Counted from the stretch's first letter, positions 52,975 to 63,909 are shown. The stretch: 64,000 nt of DNA from Massilia alkalitolerans DSM 17462 (GCF_000427785.1 NZ_ATYR01000001.1:310149-374148); one strand, 5' to 3'. Numbers and translations are program-made. Notes: generated by a model from the sequence alone, not told the origin.

Positions 52975-55104
52975 ATGACATCCAAGCTGAAGTATTCCCT
53001 GATTGCCTGCGCCGTCCTGCAGGCCTTCTCCACTACCGCATCCGCACAAGAGACCGAAGGCGTCGCCTCGGTGGTCGTCACCGGCAGCCGCTGGGTCGCC
53101 AGCGAGCGCGCCAGCATCGGCGGTTTCAGCGATGCGCCGCTGCTCGACACCCCGGCGTCAATCACCGCCATCAACCGCACCCAGATGCTGGACCTGTCGA
53201 TTCGCAACGTGACCGACGCCGCGCGCTACGACGCCTCGATCGGCGACGCCTACAACGCGATCGGCTATGCCGAACAGTTCTCGATCCGCGGCTTCGCCCT
53301 CGACAACGCCACCAGCTACCGCAAGGACGGCATCGCGATTTCCGCCGACACCCAGATCCCGCTGGAGAACAAGGAACGCATCGAAGTGCTGCGCGGCCTG
53401 GCTGGCCTGCAGGCGGGCGTCGCGGCGCCGGGCGGCATGGTCAACTTCGTCACCAAGCGCCCGACCAATGCGCCGCTGCGTTCGGCCCTGGTGGAAGTGA
53501 GCGAGCGCGGCACCCTGCACGGCTCGATCGACCTGGGCGGCCGCTTCGAAGACCGCCGCTTCGGCTATCGGCTCAATGCCGCAGCCGAGGACCTGAAGTC
53601 CTACGTGCGCGGCGCCGACGGCGAACGCCAGTTCGTCTCCGCCGCCTTCGATTGGCAAATCAGCCCGGACGCCCTGCTCCAGCTCGACGTCGACCACCAG
53701 CACAAGGCGCAGATCACGGCGCCGGGCTACCAGCTGCTGCGCAACGAAGTCCTGCCGACCGGTGTCTCGGCCAAGGCCCTGCTGAACGACCAACCCTGGA
53801 CCAGGCCGGTCGAGACGGACAGCAGCAACCTGGGACTGCGCTTCGAATACCGCCTCAATCCGGACTGGACCGCGACGGTCAACGCCAACAAGCACTGGTT
53901 CAAGCGCGACGACTACACCGCCTTCCCCTACGGCTGCAGCAACGAGGGCGAGGGCTTCTATCCGGGCTACTGCTCGAACGGCGACTACGACGTGTATGAC
54001 TACCAGAGCGTGGGCGAGCGCCGGACGCCGTGGGGCCTGCAGGCCAAGCTGCAGGGACGCTTCGCCACGGGCGCCGTGCGCCACCAGCTGACCGTGGGCG
54101 CCGCCCTGTCCGAGCGCCACGACAGCTTCGGCGAATACGTCTACGACTACGCCGGCTACAGCAACATCTGGAACAACCAGGCCGTCGATCCGGCCCCGGG
54201 CAATCCGCGTACCGGCCCGGTGATGGAGCGCCGCAGCGATCGCGAAAGCGCCCTGTTCGTGCAGGACGTAGCGGCGCTGTCCGACAAGCTCACGCTGCAC
54301 ACCGGCCTGCGCTGGGTAAAGCTCAAGCGTGACGAGCTGGCCGAAATCGAACAGGGCTGGGTGCATGCCGACGATTCCTTCGTGCTGCCGAGCGTCGCCC
54401 TGGTCTACAAGCCGGCGCGCGACTGGAGCGTCTACGGTTCGCTGAGCCACGGCCTGCAGCACGGCGGCATTGCCGAGATGGGCACCGCCAACGAAGACAG
54501 CGTGCTGCCGCCGAGCCGTTCGAAACAGGTGGAAGTGGGCGTCAAGGGCGTGGTGGGCAATGCGGTGATGCTGTCGGCCGCTGCCTTCGAGGTCAAGCAG
54601 GGCCTGGAGTACGTCAACGCCGCCAACCTCTTCGTGCGCGCCGGCCAGCAGCGCCACCGCGGCGTCGAACTGGCGGCCCAGGGCAAGCTCAATCCTGACC
54701 TGAACTACAGCCTGTCCCTGATGGCGCTCGACGCCGAACAGACCGGCACCGGCGACCCCGATGTCGAAGGCAAGCGCGTGACCAACGTGCCGGAATTCCG
54801 TTCGACCGCGTGGGTGGAATACGCGGTGCCGGCGCTGCGTGGCCTGAAAGTGGACGCCACCTGGCAGTACTCGGGAAGCAAGGCCTTCGACCCGGCCAAC
54901 CGCGCCATCGTGCCGGGCTACCACGTGGCCGCGCTGGGCGCCTCGTATGCGCTGCGCTTGGGTGGGATGAACACCATCCTGCGCGCCCGCGTGGACAATG
55001 TGTTCGACAAGTTCTACTGGCGCGACGTGACGCAGTCGCTGGGCGGCTACCTGCTGCCGGGCGCGCCGCGCACGTTCAGGGTGTCGGCGCAGTTCGACTT
55101 CTAA
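52975..55104 (+). CDS. TonB-dependent receptor under a TPP riboswitch
   Basis: A 709-residue outer-membrane receptor of the FhuA/FpvA-like architecture. The signal peptide ends ASAQETEG (start at 52975; an in-frame ATG at 52942 adds 11 codons inside a hairpin). The TonB box region is ASVVVTGSR. The plug has FSIRGFALDNATSYRKDGIA and IEVLRGLAGLQAGVAAPGGM, and the barrel ends with an aromatic residue (RVSAQFDF). By fold it would be called a siderophore receptor, but the riboswitch predicts uptake of thiamine or a precursor. Confidence 0.9.
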   Translation: MTSKLKYSLIACAVLQAFSTTASAQETEGVASVVVTGSRWVASERASIGGFSDAPLLDTPASITAINRTQMLDLSIRNVTDAARYDASIGDAYNAIGYAEQFSIRGFALDNATSYRKDGIAISADTQIPLENKERIEVLRGLAGLQAGVAAPGGMVNFVTKRPTNAPLRSALVEVSERGTLHGSIDLGGRFEDRRFGYRLNAAAEDLKSYVRGADGERQFVSAAFDWQISPDALLQLDVDHQHKAQITAPGYQLLRNEVLPTGVSAKALLNDQPWTRPVETDSSNLGLRFEYRLNPDWTATVNANKHWFKRDDYTAFPYGCSNEGEGFYPGYCSNGDYDVYDYQSVGERRTPWGLQAKLQGRFATGAVRHQLTVGAALSERHDSFGEYVYDYAGYSNIWNNQAVDPAPGNPRTGPVMERRSDRESALFVQDVAALSDKLTLHTGLRWVKLKRDELAEIEQGWVHADDSFVLPSVALVYKPARDWSVYGSLSHGLQHGGIAEMGTANEDSVLPPSRSKQVEVGVKGVVGNAVMLSAAAFEVKQGLEYVNAANLFVRAGQQRHRGVELAAQGKLNPDLNYSLSLMALDAEQTGTGDPDVEGKRVTNVPEFRSTAWVEYAVPALRGLKVDATWQYSGSKAFDPANRAIVPGYHVAALGASYALRLGGMNTILRARVDNVFDKFYWRDVTQSLGGYLLPGAPRTFRVSAQFDF

Positions 55105-55113
55105 GAAGTTGTA

Positions 55114-55138
55114 GCGTGGGCGGCTTCGCCGCCCACGC
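55114..55138 (+). terminator. GC hairpin after the TonB receptor gene
   Basis: GCGTGGGCGGC and GCCGCCCACGC pair perfectly around a TTC loop, 10 bp after the stop codon. No T-run follows. The sequence GTAG-CGTGGGCGGCTTCGCC resembles the left hairpin of the three-hairpin elements, so it may be a solo half-element. Confidence 0.6.
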
Positions 55139-55154
55139 GACGGTCAACGCATAC

Positions 55155-56120
55155 TCAATCCGCCAGCTCAGCAAGCTTGCCCAGGCAGCGCCGCTGGAAG
55201 CCATCCAGCCCCTTGGTCACGAAACTGTCGTCCGGCTCGATCACCTCCGCATCGAGCAGCAGGCGCAGCTTGGCGATGCGGTCGCCCTGGGTCAGCGCCT
55301 GGGCCAGGTGCGGCCCGTCGGGGTCGCCCGCCCAGGCGATCGCCTCGACCACCTCGGCCGGGAAGTCCCAGTGGCGGGCGATCACCGCCGATAGCTGGCG
55401 GCTGGCCTCGAACAGTTCGATCCCGAAGGTCCCCGAACCGGGCACCTTGCCCTGGCAGACCCGGTCCGCGATCTGGAACGCGACCTGCAGGCCCACGTTC
55501 TGCATCAGGCCGGCCAGGTAGGATTCGAACACGCCGGCCGACAGGCCCGGCGCCATCACGCTGGCGGCAAAGGCGCAGCGTTCGGAGTGGCGCCACACGT
55601 TCGGCGCCACCTGGCGCGCGACGCCCTGCGCTTTCACGCGGATGAGCGGCCGCATCGCGATGCGCGCCAGCAGCATGCGCAAGCCGTTCAGGCCGAGCAT
55701 GGTCACCGCGCCGTCGAGGGTCTCGATCGGCTTGGCCGGCCGGTAATAGGCGCTGTTCGCCTCGCGGATCACTTCGGCGACCAGCACCAGGTCGCGCCCC
55801 ACCTCGGCCGACAGCGCACTAGTGGAGATGTTCTCGTCCGACAGGGCACCCAGCAGCTGCGTCACGAGTTCCGGCACGCGCGGCACCAGGCCGGACGCGC
55901 TTTCGGGGTTGTCCGTGAGGGCGCGCACCTCGTCGAGGATCTGCTGTTCGATTGCCAAGCTGGCGTTGGTGCCGCTCGAGGCGGCCAGCCAACGGTAGTA
56001 GGCAGCATCCACATCGGCCGCCATATCGGTCTCATTCGCCACCGCGGCCGCGTCAATGGCGGCTGAGGCAGCGGTCTCCTTTTCGGCGCCGCCGAGCAGG
56101 CGGCCTATCCAGTTTTTCAC
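55155..56120 (-). CDS. HDOD domain protein
   Basis: A 321-residue signalling protein with an HDOD domain (an HD-related output domain) covering about residues 80-300. Blocks are LVAEVIREANSAYYRPAKPI and AVTMLGLNGLRMLLARIAM; the later GLMQNVGLQVAFQIADRV occupies the HD position without the metal-binding His-Asp. Such proteins are linked to c-di-GMP or chemosensory signalling in proteobacteria. It is convergent with the TonB receptor gene and monocistronic. Confidence 0.88.
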   Translation of the reverse strand: MKNWIGRLLGGAEKETAASAAIDAAAVANETDMAADVDAAYYRWLAASSGTNASLAIEQQILDEVRALTDNPESASGLVPRVPELVTQLLGALSDENISTSALSAEVGRDLVLVAEVIREANSAYYRPAKPIETLDGAVTMLGLNGLRMLLARIAMRPLIRVKAQGVARQVAPNVWRHSERCAFAASVMAPGLSAGVFESYLAGLMQNVGLQVAFQIADRVCQGKVPGSGTFGIELFEASRQLSAVIARHWDFPAEVVEAIAWAGDPDGPHLAQALTQGDRIAKLRLLLDAEVIEPDDSFVTKGLDGFQRRCLGKLAELAD

Positions 56121-56233
56121 AGCGCACCGCCGTATTTATCAAAGCTGAGAAAAACATTCTAATACCATACGGCAACAAAAAGGCAAATGTAACCACTTGT
56201 CTTTTCAATCCACATCAATCAGGTGACAAAGAG

Positions 56234-56758
56234 TCAGCAGGCCGGCCCCAGCAAACCCTCCACCTGGCGCAAGCGGTGTTCCAGGCCGCCTTCGAGCAGG
56301 ACGTAGGGGATGGCGCGCGCCTGCAGCGTCTCGACCAGCATCCGGTGCACCTTCTGGCGCACTTCTTCCGATTCGCGCTGCAGGCCGTCCGGCTCCCAGG
56401 GGCTGTCGGGCGCCGTCACCAGGGTCCAGGCGTAGTCGTGGCTGCCGGCGAGGCGCGCCAGCTGCGGGTCGACCCGGCCCCAGTACTGGCGGCTGTACAG
56501 CGCCGTCATCAAGGGTGTCGTATCGCAGAACAGGAAACGTACGGCGCGCGCGGCCGCCTCGTCCTCGCGCGCGCGCTGGGTGCAGGCGATCGGGTACTGG
56601 TCTTCTTCGTCCGGCACGCGGCCGTGGGTATCGACGAATTCGCGCAGGTATTCCGGCACCCACACGGTGCCGTAGCGCCGCGCCAGGGCGTCGCACAGGG
56701 TCGATTTGCCGGACGATTCGGCGCCGAGCACGGCGATGCGCATCGGCTTCGCCTTCAC
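56234..56758 (-). CDS. NadR-like ATPase (nicotinamide riboside kinase type)
   Basis: A 174-residue P-loop kinase resembling the C-terminal ribosylnicotinamide-kinase domain of NadR. Walker A is GAESSGKST, and VPEYLREFVDTHG and LLEGGLEHR are family-like. It starts at GTG 56758, overlapping the pnuC stop (GTGA); an ATG five codons later is the alternative. Paired with PnuC it should phosphorylate imported nicotinamide riboside to NMN, trapping it. Confidence 0.85.
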   Translation of the reverse strand: MKAKPMRIAVLGAESSGKSTLCDALARRYGTVWVPEYLREFVDTHGRVPDEEDQYPIACTQRAREDEAAARAVRFLFCDTTPLMTALYSRQYWGRVDPQLARLAGSHDYAWTLVTAPDSPWEPDGLQRESEEVRQKVHRMLVETLQARAIPYVLLEGGLEHRLRQVEGLLGPAC

Positions 56759-57348
56759 GCATCCCTCCGCGCGATGTTCGACCAGGCGCGCCAGCCGGTC
56801 CAGGCCAGCACCACGAACACCCCATACAGGATGGCGGTCAGGTGCAGGTCCTTGTAGATGTACAGGCCGACGTAGAGCACGTCCACCACGATCCACACCA
56901 GCCAGTTCTCGACCTTCTTGCGGCCCAGCAGGAGCTGGCCCACCAGGCTGCCGGCGGTCAGGAAGCCGTCCGCATGCGGCACGTCGGTGTCGGTGAGGTG
57001 GTCGAGGAACTGGGACAGCAGCACGAAGCCGATGGCCCAGGCGGCGATGGACCAGCCCCAGCCCGCGGGCTTCAGGCGCGTGACCACCAGTTGCTGGTCG
57101 CCGGCGCCGTGCAGCCACTGGTACCAGCCCCATACCGAGGCGCCGATGAACACGAACTGCAGGCCCATGTCGCCATACAGCCTGGCCTCGAAGAAGACCA
57201 CCGCGAAGGTCGCTGACGACGCGATCGAGAACAGCCAGGCCCAGTGCTTCTGGCGGATGTTCAGCAGCACGGTGGTCACCGCCAGCAGGAAGGAGATGAG
57301 TTCCAGCGGCGTGGTGCTGAAACCGAGAAAGGCGAGCGGTTCGTTCAT
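56755..57348 (-). CDS. pnuC: PnuC-family nicotinamide riboside transporter
   Basis: A 197-residue inner-membrane facilitator with about seven helices. The family's aromatic motif is GASVWGWYQWLHG, and NWLVWIVVDVLYVGLYIYKD contains the second aromatic motif. The start at 57348 lies directly after a short remnant of another gene. Translational overlap with a NadR-type kinase supports nicotinamide riboside as substrate. PnuC-like PnuT proteins carry thiamine, and a TPP-regulated receptor lies 1.6 kb away, so a thiamine role is a lesser possibility. Confidence 0.88.
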   Translation of the reverse strand: MNEPLAFLGFSTTPLELISFLLAVTTVLLNIRQKHWAWLFSIASSATFAVVFFEARLYGDMGLQFVFIGASVWGWYQWLHGAGDQQLVVTRLKPAGWGWSIAAWAIGFVLLSQFLDHLTDTDVPHADGFLTAGSLVGQLLLGRKKVENWLVWIVVDVLYVGLYIYKDLHLTAILYGVFVVLAWTGWRAWSNIARRDA

Positions 57349-57454
57349 TCGATGCGGCGGACGCAGGGTCAGGTCAGCAGGCGATTATGGCCACTCGCCG
57401 ACCAATGCGCAAGGCTCACCGTCCGGATCCGGGCACCATTGCCCGCAACCGGGC

Positions 57455-57562
57455 AAGGCCGGCCTGATGTTCGTGCGCGAAGTCCTGATGCGCCACGGCC
57501 TGCCCTACTCGCTGGCCGCCACCGGCCAGGGCCAGACCCGCTTCGAGATCCGCTTTACCTGA
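57455..57562 (+). pseudogene. Remnant of a sensor histidine kinase C terminus
   Basis: The only recognisable part reads KAGLMFVREVLMRHG then a final TRFEIRF, which matches the last ~35 residues of a HATPase domain (the G2 box followed by FVREVL-RHG and T-F-I-F). Nothing kinase-like precedes it on this strand and no start or promoter is seen. Its stop overlaps the PEP-CTERM gene end by 8 bp. It looks like the tail left after deletion of a two-component gene. Confidence 0.42.
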
Positions 57563-58127
57563 GTCTGCGGCGGCGCGCACCGCCCAGGCCGAGCGCCGCC
57601 ACCGCGAACAGGGCCAGCGAGCCGGGCTCCGGCACCTCGGCAGCGAGCGCCCAGCCGTCGATGCTGCCGGCGTCGCCGGCTTCGCTGTCCACCACGGTCA
57701 GGGTCCAGGCGCCGAACACGTTGTGGCCGATGAAGGCGGCCAATGCCTCCTCCGGCCGGAACGAACCGGTGTACGGGGCATAGGCATAGCCTTCGGCGAT
57801 GCTGATGGCGGCGCCATCGTCGAACAGGGTATCCGTATAGTTGGCGCCGCCCGAGCCGCCCTGGCGGTTCGAGAGCAGCACGGTGACGCCCTCATGGGTC
57901 AGGCTCAGCACCAGGTCGGCATCCCAGCCGTGGGTGATGTTGACCAGTGCGTTGACGTCCAGAACTCGGCCATGGCGTTCCACGTTCAGCGTCGAACCCA
58001 CCGTGCAGGTATCGCAGATCTCGACCGGCACGTTGGGGCTGGCGACGGTGAGGACGCCGGCGTTGGCGCTGGTGCTGCCGATGGCAAATGCGGCGGCAAG
58101 GGTCAGGCAAAGAGAGTTGAGTTTCAT
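57555..58127 (-). CDS. PEP-CTERM protein with a proprotein-convertase P domain
   Basis: A 190-residue secreted protein. The signal peptide ends STSANAGV; a P/Homo-B-like beta-sandwich follows (TLNVERHGRVLDVNALVNIT, DADLVLSLTHEGVTVLLSNR, FIGHNVFGAWTLTVVDSEAG). The C terminus is a PEP-CTERM sorting signal: VPEPGS, a hydrophobic stretch and RRRR. It would be cut and processed by an exosortase encoded elsewhere. The ATG at 58127 is used; ATG 58139 is an alternative. It follows the lyase gene closely, so the two are in one operon. Confidence 0.86.
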   Translation of the reverse strand: MKLNSLCLTLAAAFAIGSTSANAGVLTVASPNVPVEICDTCTVGSTLNVERHGRVLDVNALVNITHGWDADLVLSLTHEGVTVLLSNRQGGSGGANYTDTLFDDGAAISIAEGYAYAPYTGSFRPEEALAAFIGHNVFGAWTLTVVDSEAGDAGSIDGWALAAEVPEPGSLALFAVAALGLGGARRRRLR

Positions 58128-58150
58128 GTTGGGCTTCATCAGGAATATGT

Positions 58151-60103
58151 TCAGTTAATCTTCACCAGGTCCATCGCGTCGAAGGAGACGGCCGGGGTCA
58201 GCCAGCTCGACGCGCTGGTCGAACCGCTGACGACCCAGATCTTGAGCGTGTTCTGGCCGGCGATCAGCGCGCTGGCCGGAATCGTGTAGTCGTAGGTGAT
58301 ATTGCGTGCGCGGTAGGTGCCGACCGTCATGGTGCGGGTCGATGGCTGGCCCGGCGGGAACAGGTCGCCCGACTGCGAGCCGACAAAAGGCGAGGTCCAG
58401 CTGTTCACGTTGATCTGCGGCCGCCCGCCCGCCTGCGCAGCGGTGATGCCGATCCTGAAGCGGTAGGTCGACGTGGCCGAGATCTGGCTCGCCTTCAGGG
58501 CGAAGCTGATCGTGACCGGGCCGTTCGGCGCGGTGTTCAAGCCCTTCCACTGGAAGGCCGGCATGTGCAGGCCGGGCGCCGAGGTGCCGACACGGTAGGG
58601 ATCGGCGCTGCTGGCCGTCGTGAACCACGGACTCATGCGCACGTCGGACGGATGCATGATGGTGATCTTGTCGCCATTCAGGAATTCCCTCGGCGTGCCG
58701 TCCCACTCGCCGATGCGAAACAGCGCCTGCGTCAGGCTCGGGTCCCCTTTCGCGATGTGCCATTTGCCGCGCGGGTCGTCGGTGTTCACCAGCGGATCGG
58801 CGGCGATCGTCAGCGCCGGCACGATATTGGTGGTGCCTGCGGTGACGTTGACCGTCGACGTGGCGACCGCCAGTTCGTTCTTGTAGACGGTCATGGCATA
58901 GGCGCCGGGGAGCATGCCGTTGGCCTGGGTATTGCCGTCGTGGCTGGCGGCATCGGCCCAGTATTGCGCGGTGGCGTTGGCGAAGCCGACGGTGTACGGG
59001 AAGGCCGGGTTGCGGCCGTAGATGGCCGGCACGAACACGTTGCCGCGCGCCGTCGGCGGCACGTAACCCAGCAGGTTCATCTTCGAAAACCACGCGGTAT
59101 CGACGCTGCCCGGCGCCGCGCCGTTGTTGAAGACCATGGTGTAGGCATTCAGGCGGTTGAAGCGGAAGGCTTCGGTCTGGCCCTCGCCATAGTTAACGAT
59201 GTAGGTGATCTCGTTGTTGGTGCTGGTGATCTGGTTGAGCAGGCTGCGGTAGAACGGTCCGCCGGAGCCGCCTTCGTTGTTGTCGCGGACGATCCACACG
59301 CCGACGTTCGGACCGGTGCCGCCGATGTGGGACCAGTCCTTCAGGCGCATGTTGGAGTAGTGCTTGGAGCGCGTCTCGCCCGCATTCGCGCCGCTGTTGA
59401 TGCCGAAGATGTCGCCCGACTCGATGGCGCCGGTGGTGCCGCGCAGGTCGTCCGGCCAGGATGGCGGGCGGTTCGGATCGGCATTCGTCACCAGGCCGCC
59501 GGGCGTGCCGGCCGGCGTGCCGCTGGGCAGCGCGGCGATGCGCAGGCGCGCGATGAAACGCACCAGCGCCTGGCCGGTCGGCTCGGCGGTGAAGTGGGTG
59601 CCCATGTAGATCCTGGGGTCGCCCTTCCTCACCAGGTAGTAATGGGTCAGGACCCCGGTCGCGCCGCCGAGGGTCTTGACCGTCACCTTGATGTAGTCGC
59701 TGGCCGCGGTGGTCGCGCTCTGGCCGGCAGTCGGCACCGTCACCGGCACGGCATTGCCGTTGGCGTCGACCACCTCGGCCTTGACCTCGACCCCGGTCTG
59801 GTCCGTATAGATCCAGTCGTAGCCGCTGTTGACCTGGGTGCCGCGGCCCGCATCCTGGAATTCGACGCCGTTATAGACGATGCTGGACAGGTCGCCCGGT
59901 GAGGTGGTGCTGGTATCGTTCGGGTGGCCGCGCACCTTGAATACCAGGCCGGCGCCGGTGTCGATGGTGTAGCTGACGATCCTGTCGCTGGCGTCCTTGG
60001 TCGTGGTGACGCCGAATGCCGCCTGGGCGTGCATCGATGCGCCGGCCAGCATCGTGAATAGTGCGCAGCCTTGCAGCAAGGCTTTCAAGCTTGGTGTTCT
60101 CAT
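58151..60103 (-). CDS. Rhamnogalacturonan lyase (polysaccharide lyase family 4 type)
   Basis: A 650-residue exported enzyme that should cleave the rhamnogalacturonan-I backbone of pectin. A signal peptide ends AQAAFGVT. The N-terminal catalytic part covers about residues 30-380, a fibronectin-like middle domain lies near 385-440 (GAYAMTVYKNELAVATSTVN), and the C-terminal jelly-roll carbohydrate-binding part contains LFRIGEWDGTPREFLN and KITIMHPSDVRM, characteristic of family PL4. TTGGAGA precedes the start. The PEP-CTERM gene follows within 25 bp. Confidence 0.88.
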   Translation of the reverse strand: MRTPSLKALLQGCALFTMLAGASMHAQAAFGVTTTKDASDRIVSYTIDTGAGLVFKVRGHPNDTSTTSPGDLSSIVYNGVEFQDAGRGTQVNSGYDWIYTDQTGVEVKAEVVDANGNAVPVTVPTAGQSATTAASDYIKVTVKTLGGATGVLTHYYLVRKGDPRIYMGTHFTAEPTGQALVRFIARLRIAALPSGTPAGTPGGLVTNADPNRPPSWPDDLRGTTGAIESGDIFGINSGANAGETRSKHYSNMRLKDWSHIGGTGPNVGVWIVRDNNEGGSGGPFYRSLLNQITSTNNEITYIVNYGEGQTEAFRFNRLNAYTMVFNNGAAPGSVDTAWFSKMNLLGYVPPTARGNVFVPAIYGRNPAFPYTVGFANATAQYWADAASHDGNTQANGMLPGAYAMTVYKNELAVATSTVNVTAGTTNIVPALTIAADPLVNTDDPRGKWHIAKGDPSLTQALFRIGEWDGTPREFLNGDKITIMHPSDVRMSPWFTTASSADPYRVGTSAPGLHMPAFQWKGLNTAPNGPVTISFALKASQISATSTYRFRIGITAAQAGGRPQINVNSWTSPFVGSQSGDLFPPGQPSTRTMTVGTYRARNITYDYTIPASALIAGQNTLKIWVVSGSTSASSWLTPAVSFDAMDLVKIN

Positions 60104-60194
60104 GCTGTCTCCAATGATGTTGTTGTAATTGCATTTTTAGTATTGGATGTAAAGACGTTGCAGGTCAATCGTCTGGTCGAGACAAGCGGAAATA

Positions 60195-60208
60195 CTCACG
60201 TCCGTGAG
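60195..60208. promoter_or_regulatory. Short palindrome upstream of the lyase gene
   Basis: CTCACG-TC-CGTGAG lies 92 bp upstream of the rhamnogalacturonan lyase start codon, on the far side of the peptidase terminator. It could be an operator, but 6-bp arms are short. Confidence 0.25.
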
Positions 60209-60210
60209 CA

Positions 60211-60247
60211 AAAGAAAAACCGCCGCGGGATCGCTCCGGCGGCGGTT
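60211..60247 (-). terminator. Rho-independent terminator of the S46 peptidase gene
   Basis: On the minus strand, AACCGCCGC and GCGGCGGTT form a stem that is followed by TTTTTC and TTTTG. It begins 20 bp after the peptidase stop codon. Confidence 0.75.
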
Positions 60248-60266
60248 CTGGATCAAGCTTTCCCGA

Positions 60267-62405
<2,139 letters not shown>

Positions 62406-62492
62406 AATGGACCTCTGGTGAGTAAAAAGCACCCGGCAGTATAACTTTGTTATATATGCATGAGGTCGTTTTTTGGCGTAATGACGGGCAGT

Positions 62493-63902
62493 TCAGCCCT
62501 GCTCCTGCCCCGCGCGCCAGCCGCCGCCCAGGGACTGGATCAGCGCCACCGCCGCCGCCTGGCGGTCGGCCTGCACCTGCACCAGCTGGCGGCGCGCATT
62601 CAGGGCGGTGGCCTGCGCCTGCACCACTTCCGAATAGCTCACCTGCCCCGCGCGGTAGCGGTTCAGGATCTGCTGCTCGACCTTGTCGGCGGCTTCGGAA
62701 GCCACCCGGGTCAGCTCCTGTTGCTGCTCCAGGATGCGGGTCGCGCTGAGCTGGTTCTCGACGTCGGCGAAGGCCGTGAGCACCGTCTGGCGATAACGCG
62801 CGACCGTCGCCTGGTGGCGCGCCTCGGCCCCTGCCACGCTGGCGCGGGTGGCGCCGGCGTTGAAGATCGCCTGCGCCGCCGACAGTCCAAAGGACCAGGC
62901 GGCATGCGATGCCGAGAACAGGTCCGACACGCTGCTGCCGCCGGTGCCGAGCGAAGCCGACAGGCCGATGTTCGGGAAGTAGGCCGAGCGCGCGATGCCG
63001 ATCTCCGCATTCGCGGCCGCCACGTCGCGCTCGGCGGCGGCGATGTCCGGGCGGCGCTGCAGCAGCAGCGAAGGCACCCCGACCGGCACTGCCGGCACCG
63101 TCACGCGCCATTCGGGCAGCGGGGCGAGCGTGAACTCGCTCGGCGCCTTGCCGACCAGGACCGCGATCGCGTGCTCGAACTGGGCGCGCTGGCGCACCAG
63201 GGAGAGTTCGTCGTTGCGCGCGTTGGCCAGCTGGGTCTGGGCCTGCAGCACGTCGGTGCGGGCGACGATGCCGACATTGAAGCGGTTGGTCGTGATCTGC
63301 AGCTCGCGCTCGTAGCCGGCGATGGTGCGGGCCAGCAGGCTGCGCTGGGCGTCGATGGAACGCACGGCAAAATAATTCGCCGCCAGCTCGCCCTGGGCCG
63401 ACAGGCGCGCGCTGGCCAGGTCGGCGGCCGTGGCCTCGGCGCTGGCCTGGGCGCTGGTGACGCTGGCCCGCAGGCGGCCCCATACGTCCGGCTCCCAGCT
63501 GCCGCCGAGGTTCAGCCGATAGGCATTGTCCGCGCCCTGCCCGCGTACGCCGGCGCGCTCGCCACCCAGGTTCAGGTTCACGGTCGGGAACAGGGACGCG
63601 CGCTGCTGCGCCACCAGCGCACGCGCCTGCGCATAGTTGGCGACCGCCACCGCCACGTTCTGGTTCGAGACCTCGATTGCATCCGCCAGCCCATTCAGTA
63701 CCGGATCGTCGAACAGCTGCCACCAGGGTCCGCGTTCGAGCGCATCGGCGGGCGCCGCCGGCACCCATCCCTGGGCTTCCTTGAAGGCCACCGGTTCCGG
63801 CGTCGTGGGGCGCTGGTAGGCGGGGCCGACGGCACAGCCGCCGGCGATGCCGGCGACCAGGGCGACGAGGGAAAGGCGGTACATGGCGTGGGTTCTCATC
63901 AT
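62493..63902 (-). CDS. RND efflux outer-membrane factor lipoprotein (NodT/OprM family)
   Basis: A 469-residue TolC-like outer-membrane channel. The lipobox IAGGC at the N terminus and the first mature block (YQRPTTPEPVAFKEAQG) match NodT/OprM proteins. Two repeats of the alpha-barrel part are visible (YAQARALVAQQRASLFPTVN; and RPDIAAAERDVAAANAEIGI followed by ARSAYFPNIGLSASLG). It starts 8 bp after the RND permease stop codon, in the same operon. ATG 63902 has an adjacent ATG and a downstream ATG at 63884 as alternatives. No terminator is apparent after its stop. Confidence 0.92.
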   Translation of the reverse strand: MMRTHAMYRLSLVALVAGIAGGCAVGPAYQRPTTPEPVAFKEAQGWVPAAPADALERGPWWQLFDDPVLNGLADAIEVSNQNVAVAVANYAQARALVAQQRASLFPTVNLNLGGERAGVRGQGADNAYRLNLGGSWEPDVWGRLRASVTSAQASAEATAADLASARLSAQGELAANYFAVRSIDAQRSLLARTIAGYERELQITTNRFNVGIVARTDVLQAQTQLANARNDELSLVRQRAQFEHAIAVLVGKAPSEFTLAPLPEWRVTVPAVPVGVPSLLLQRRPDIAAAERDVAAANAEIGIARSAYFPNIGLSASLGTGGSSVSDLFSASHAAWSFGLSAAQAIFNAGATRASVAGAEARHQATVARYRQTVLTAFADVENQLSATRILEQQQELTRVASEAADKVEQQILNRYRAGQVSYSEVVQAQATALNARRQLVQVQADRQAAAVALIQSLGGGWRAGQEQG

Positions 63903-63909
63903 GGATTCG

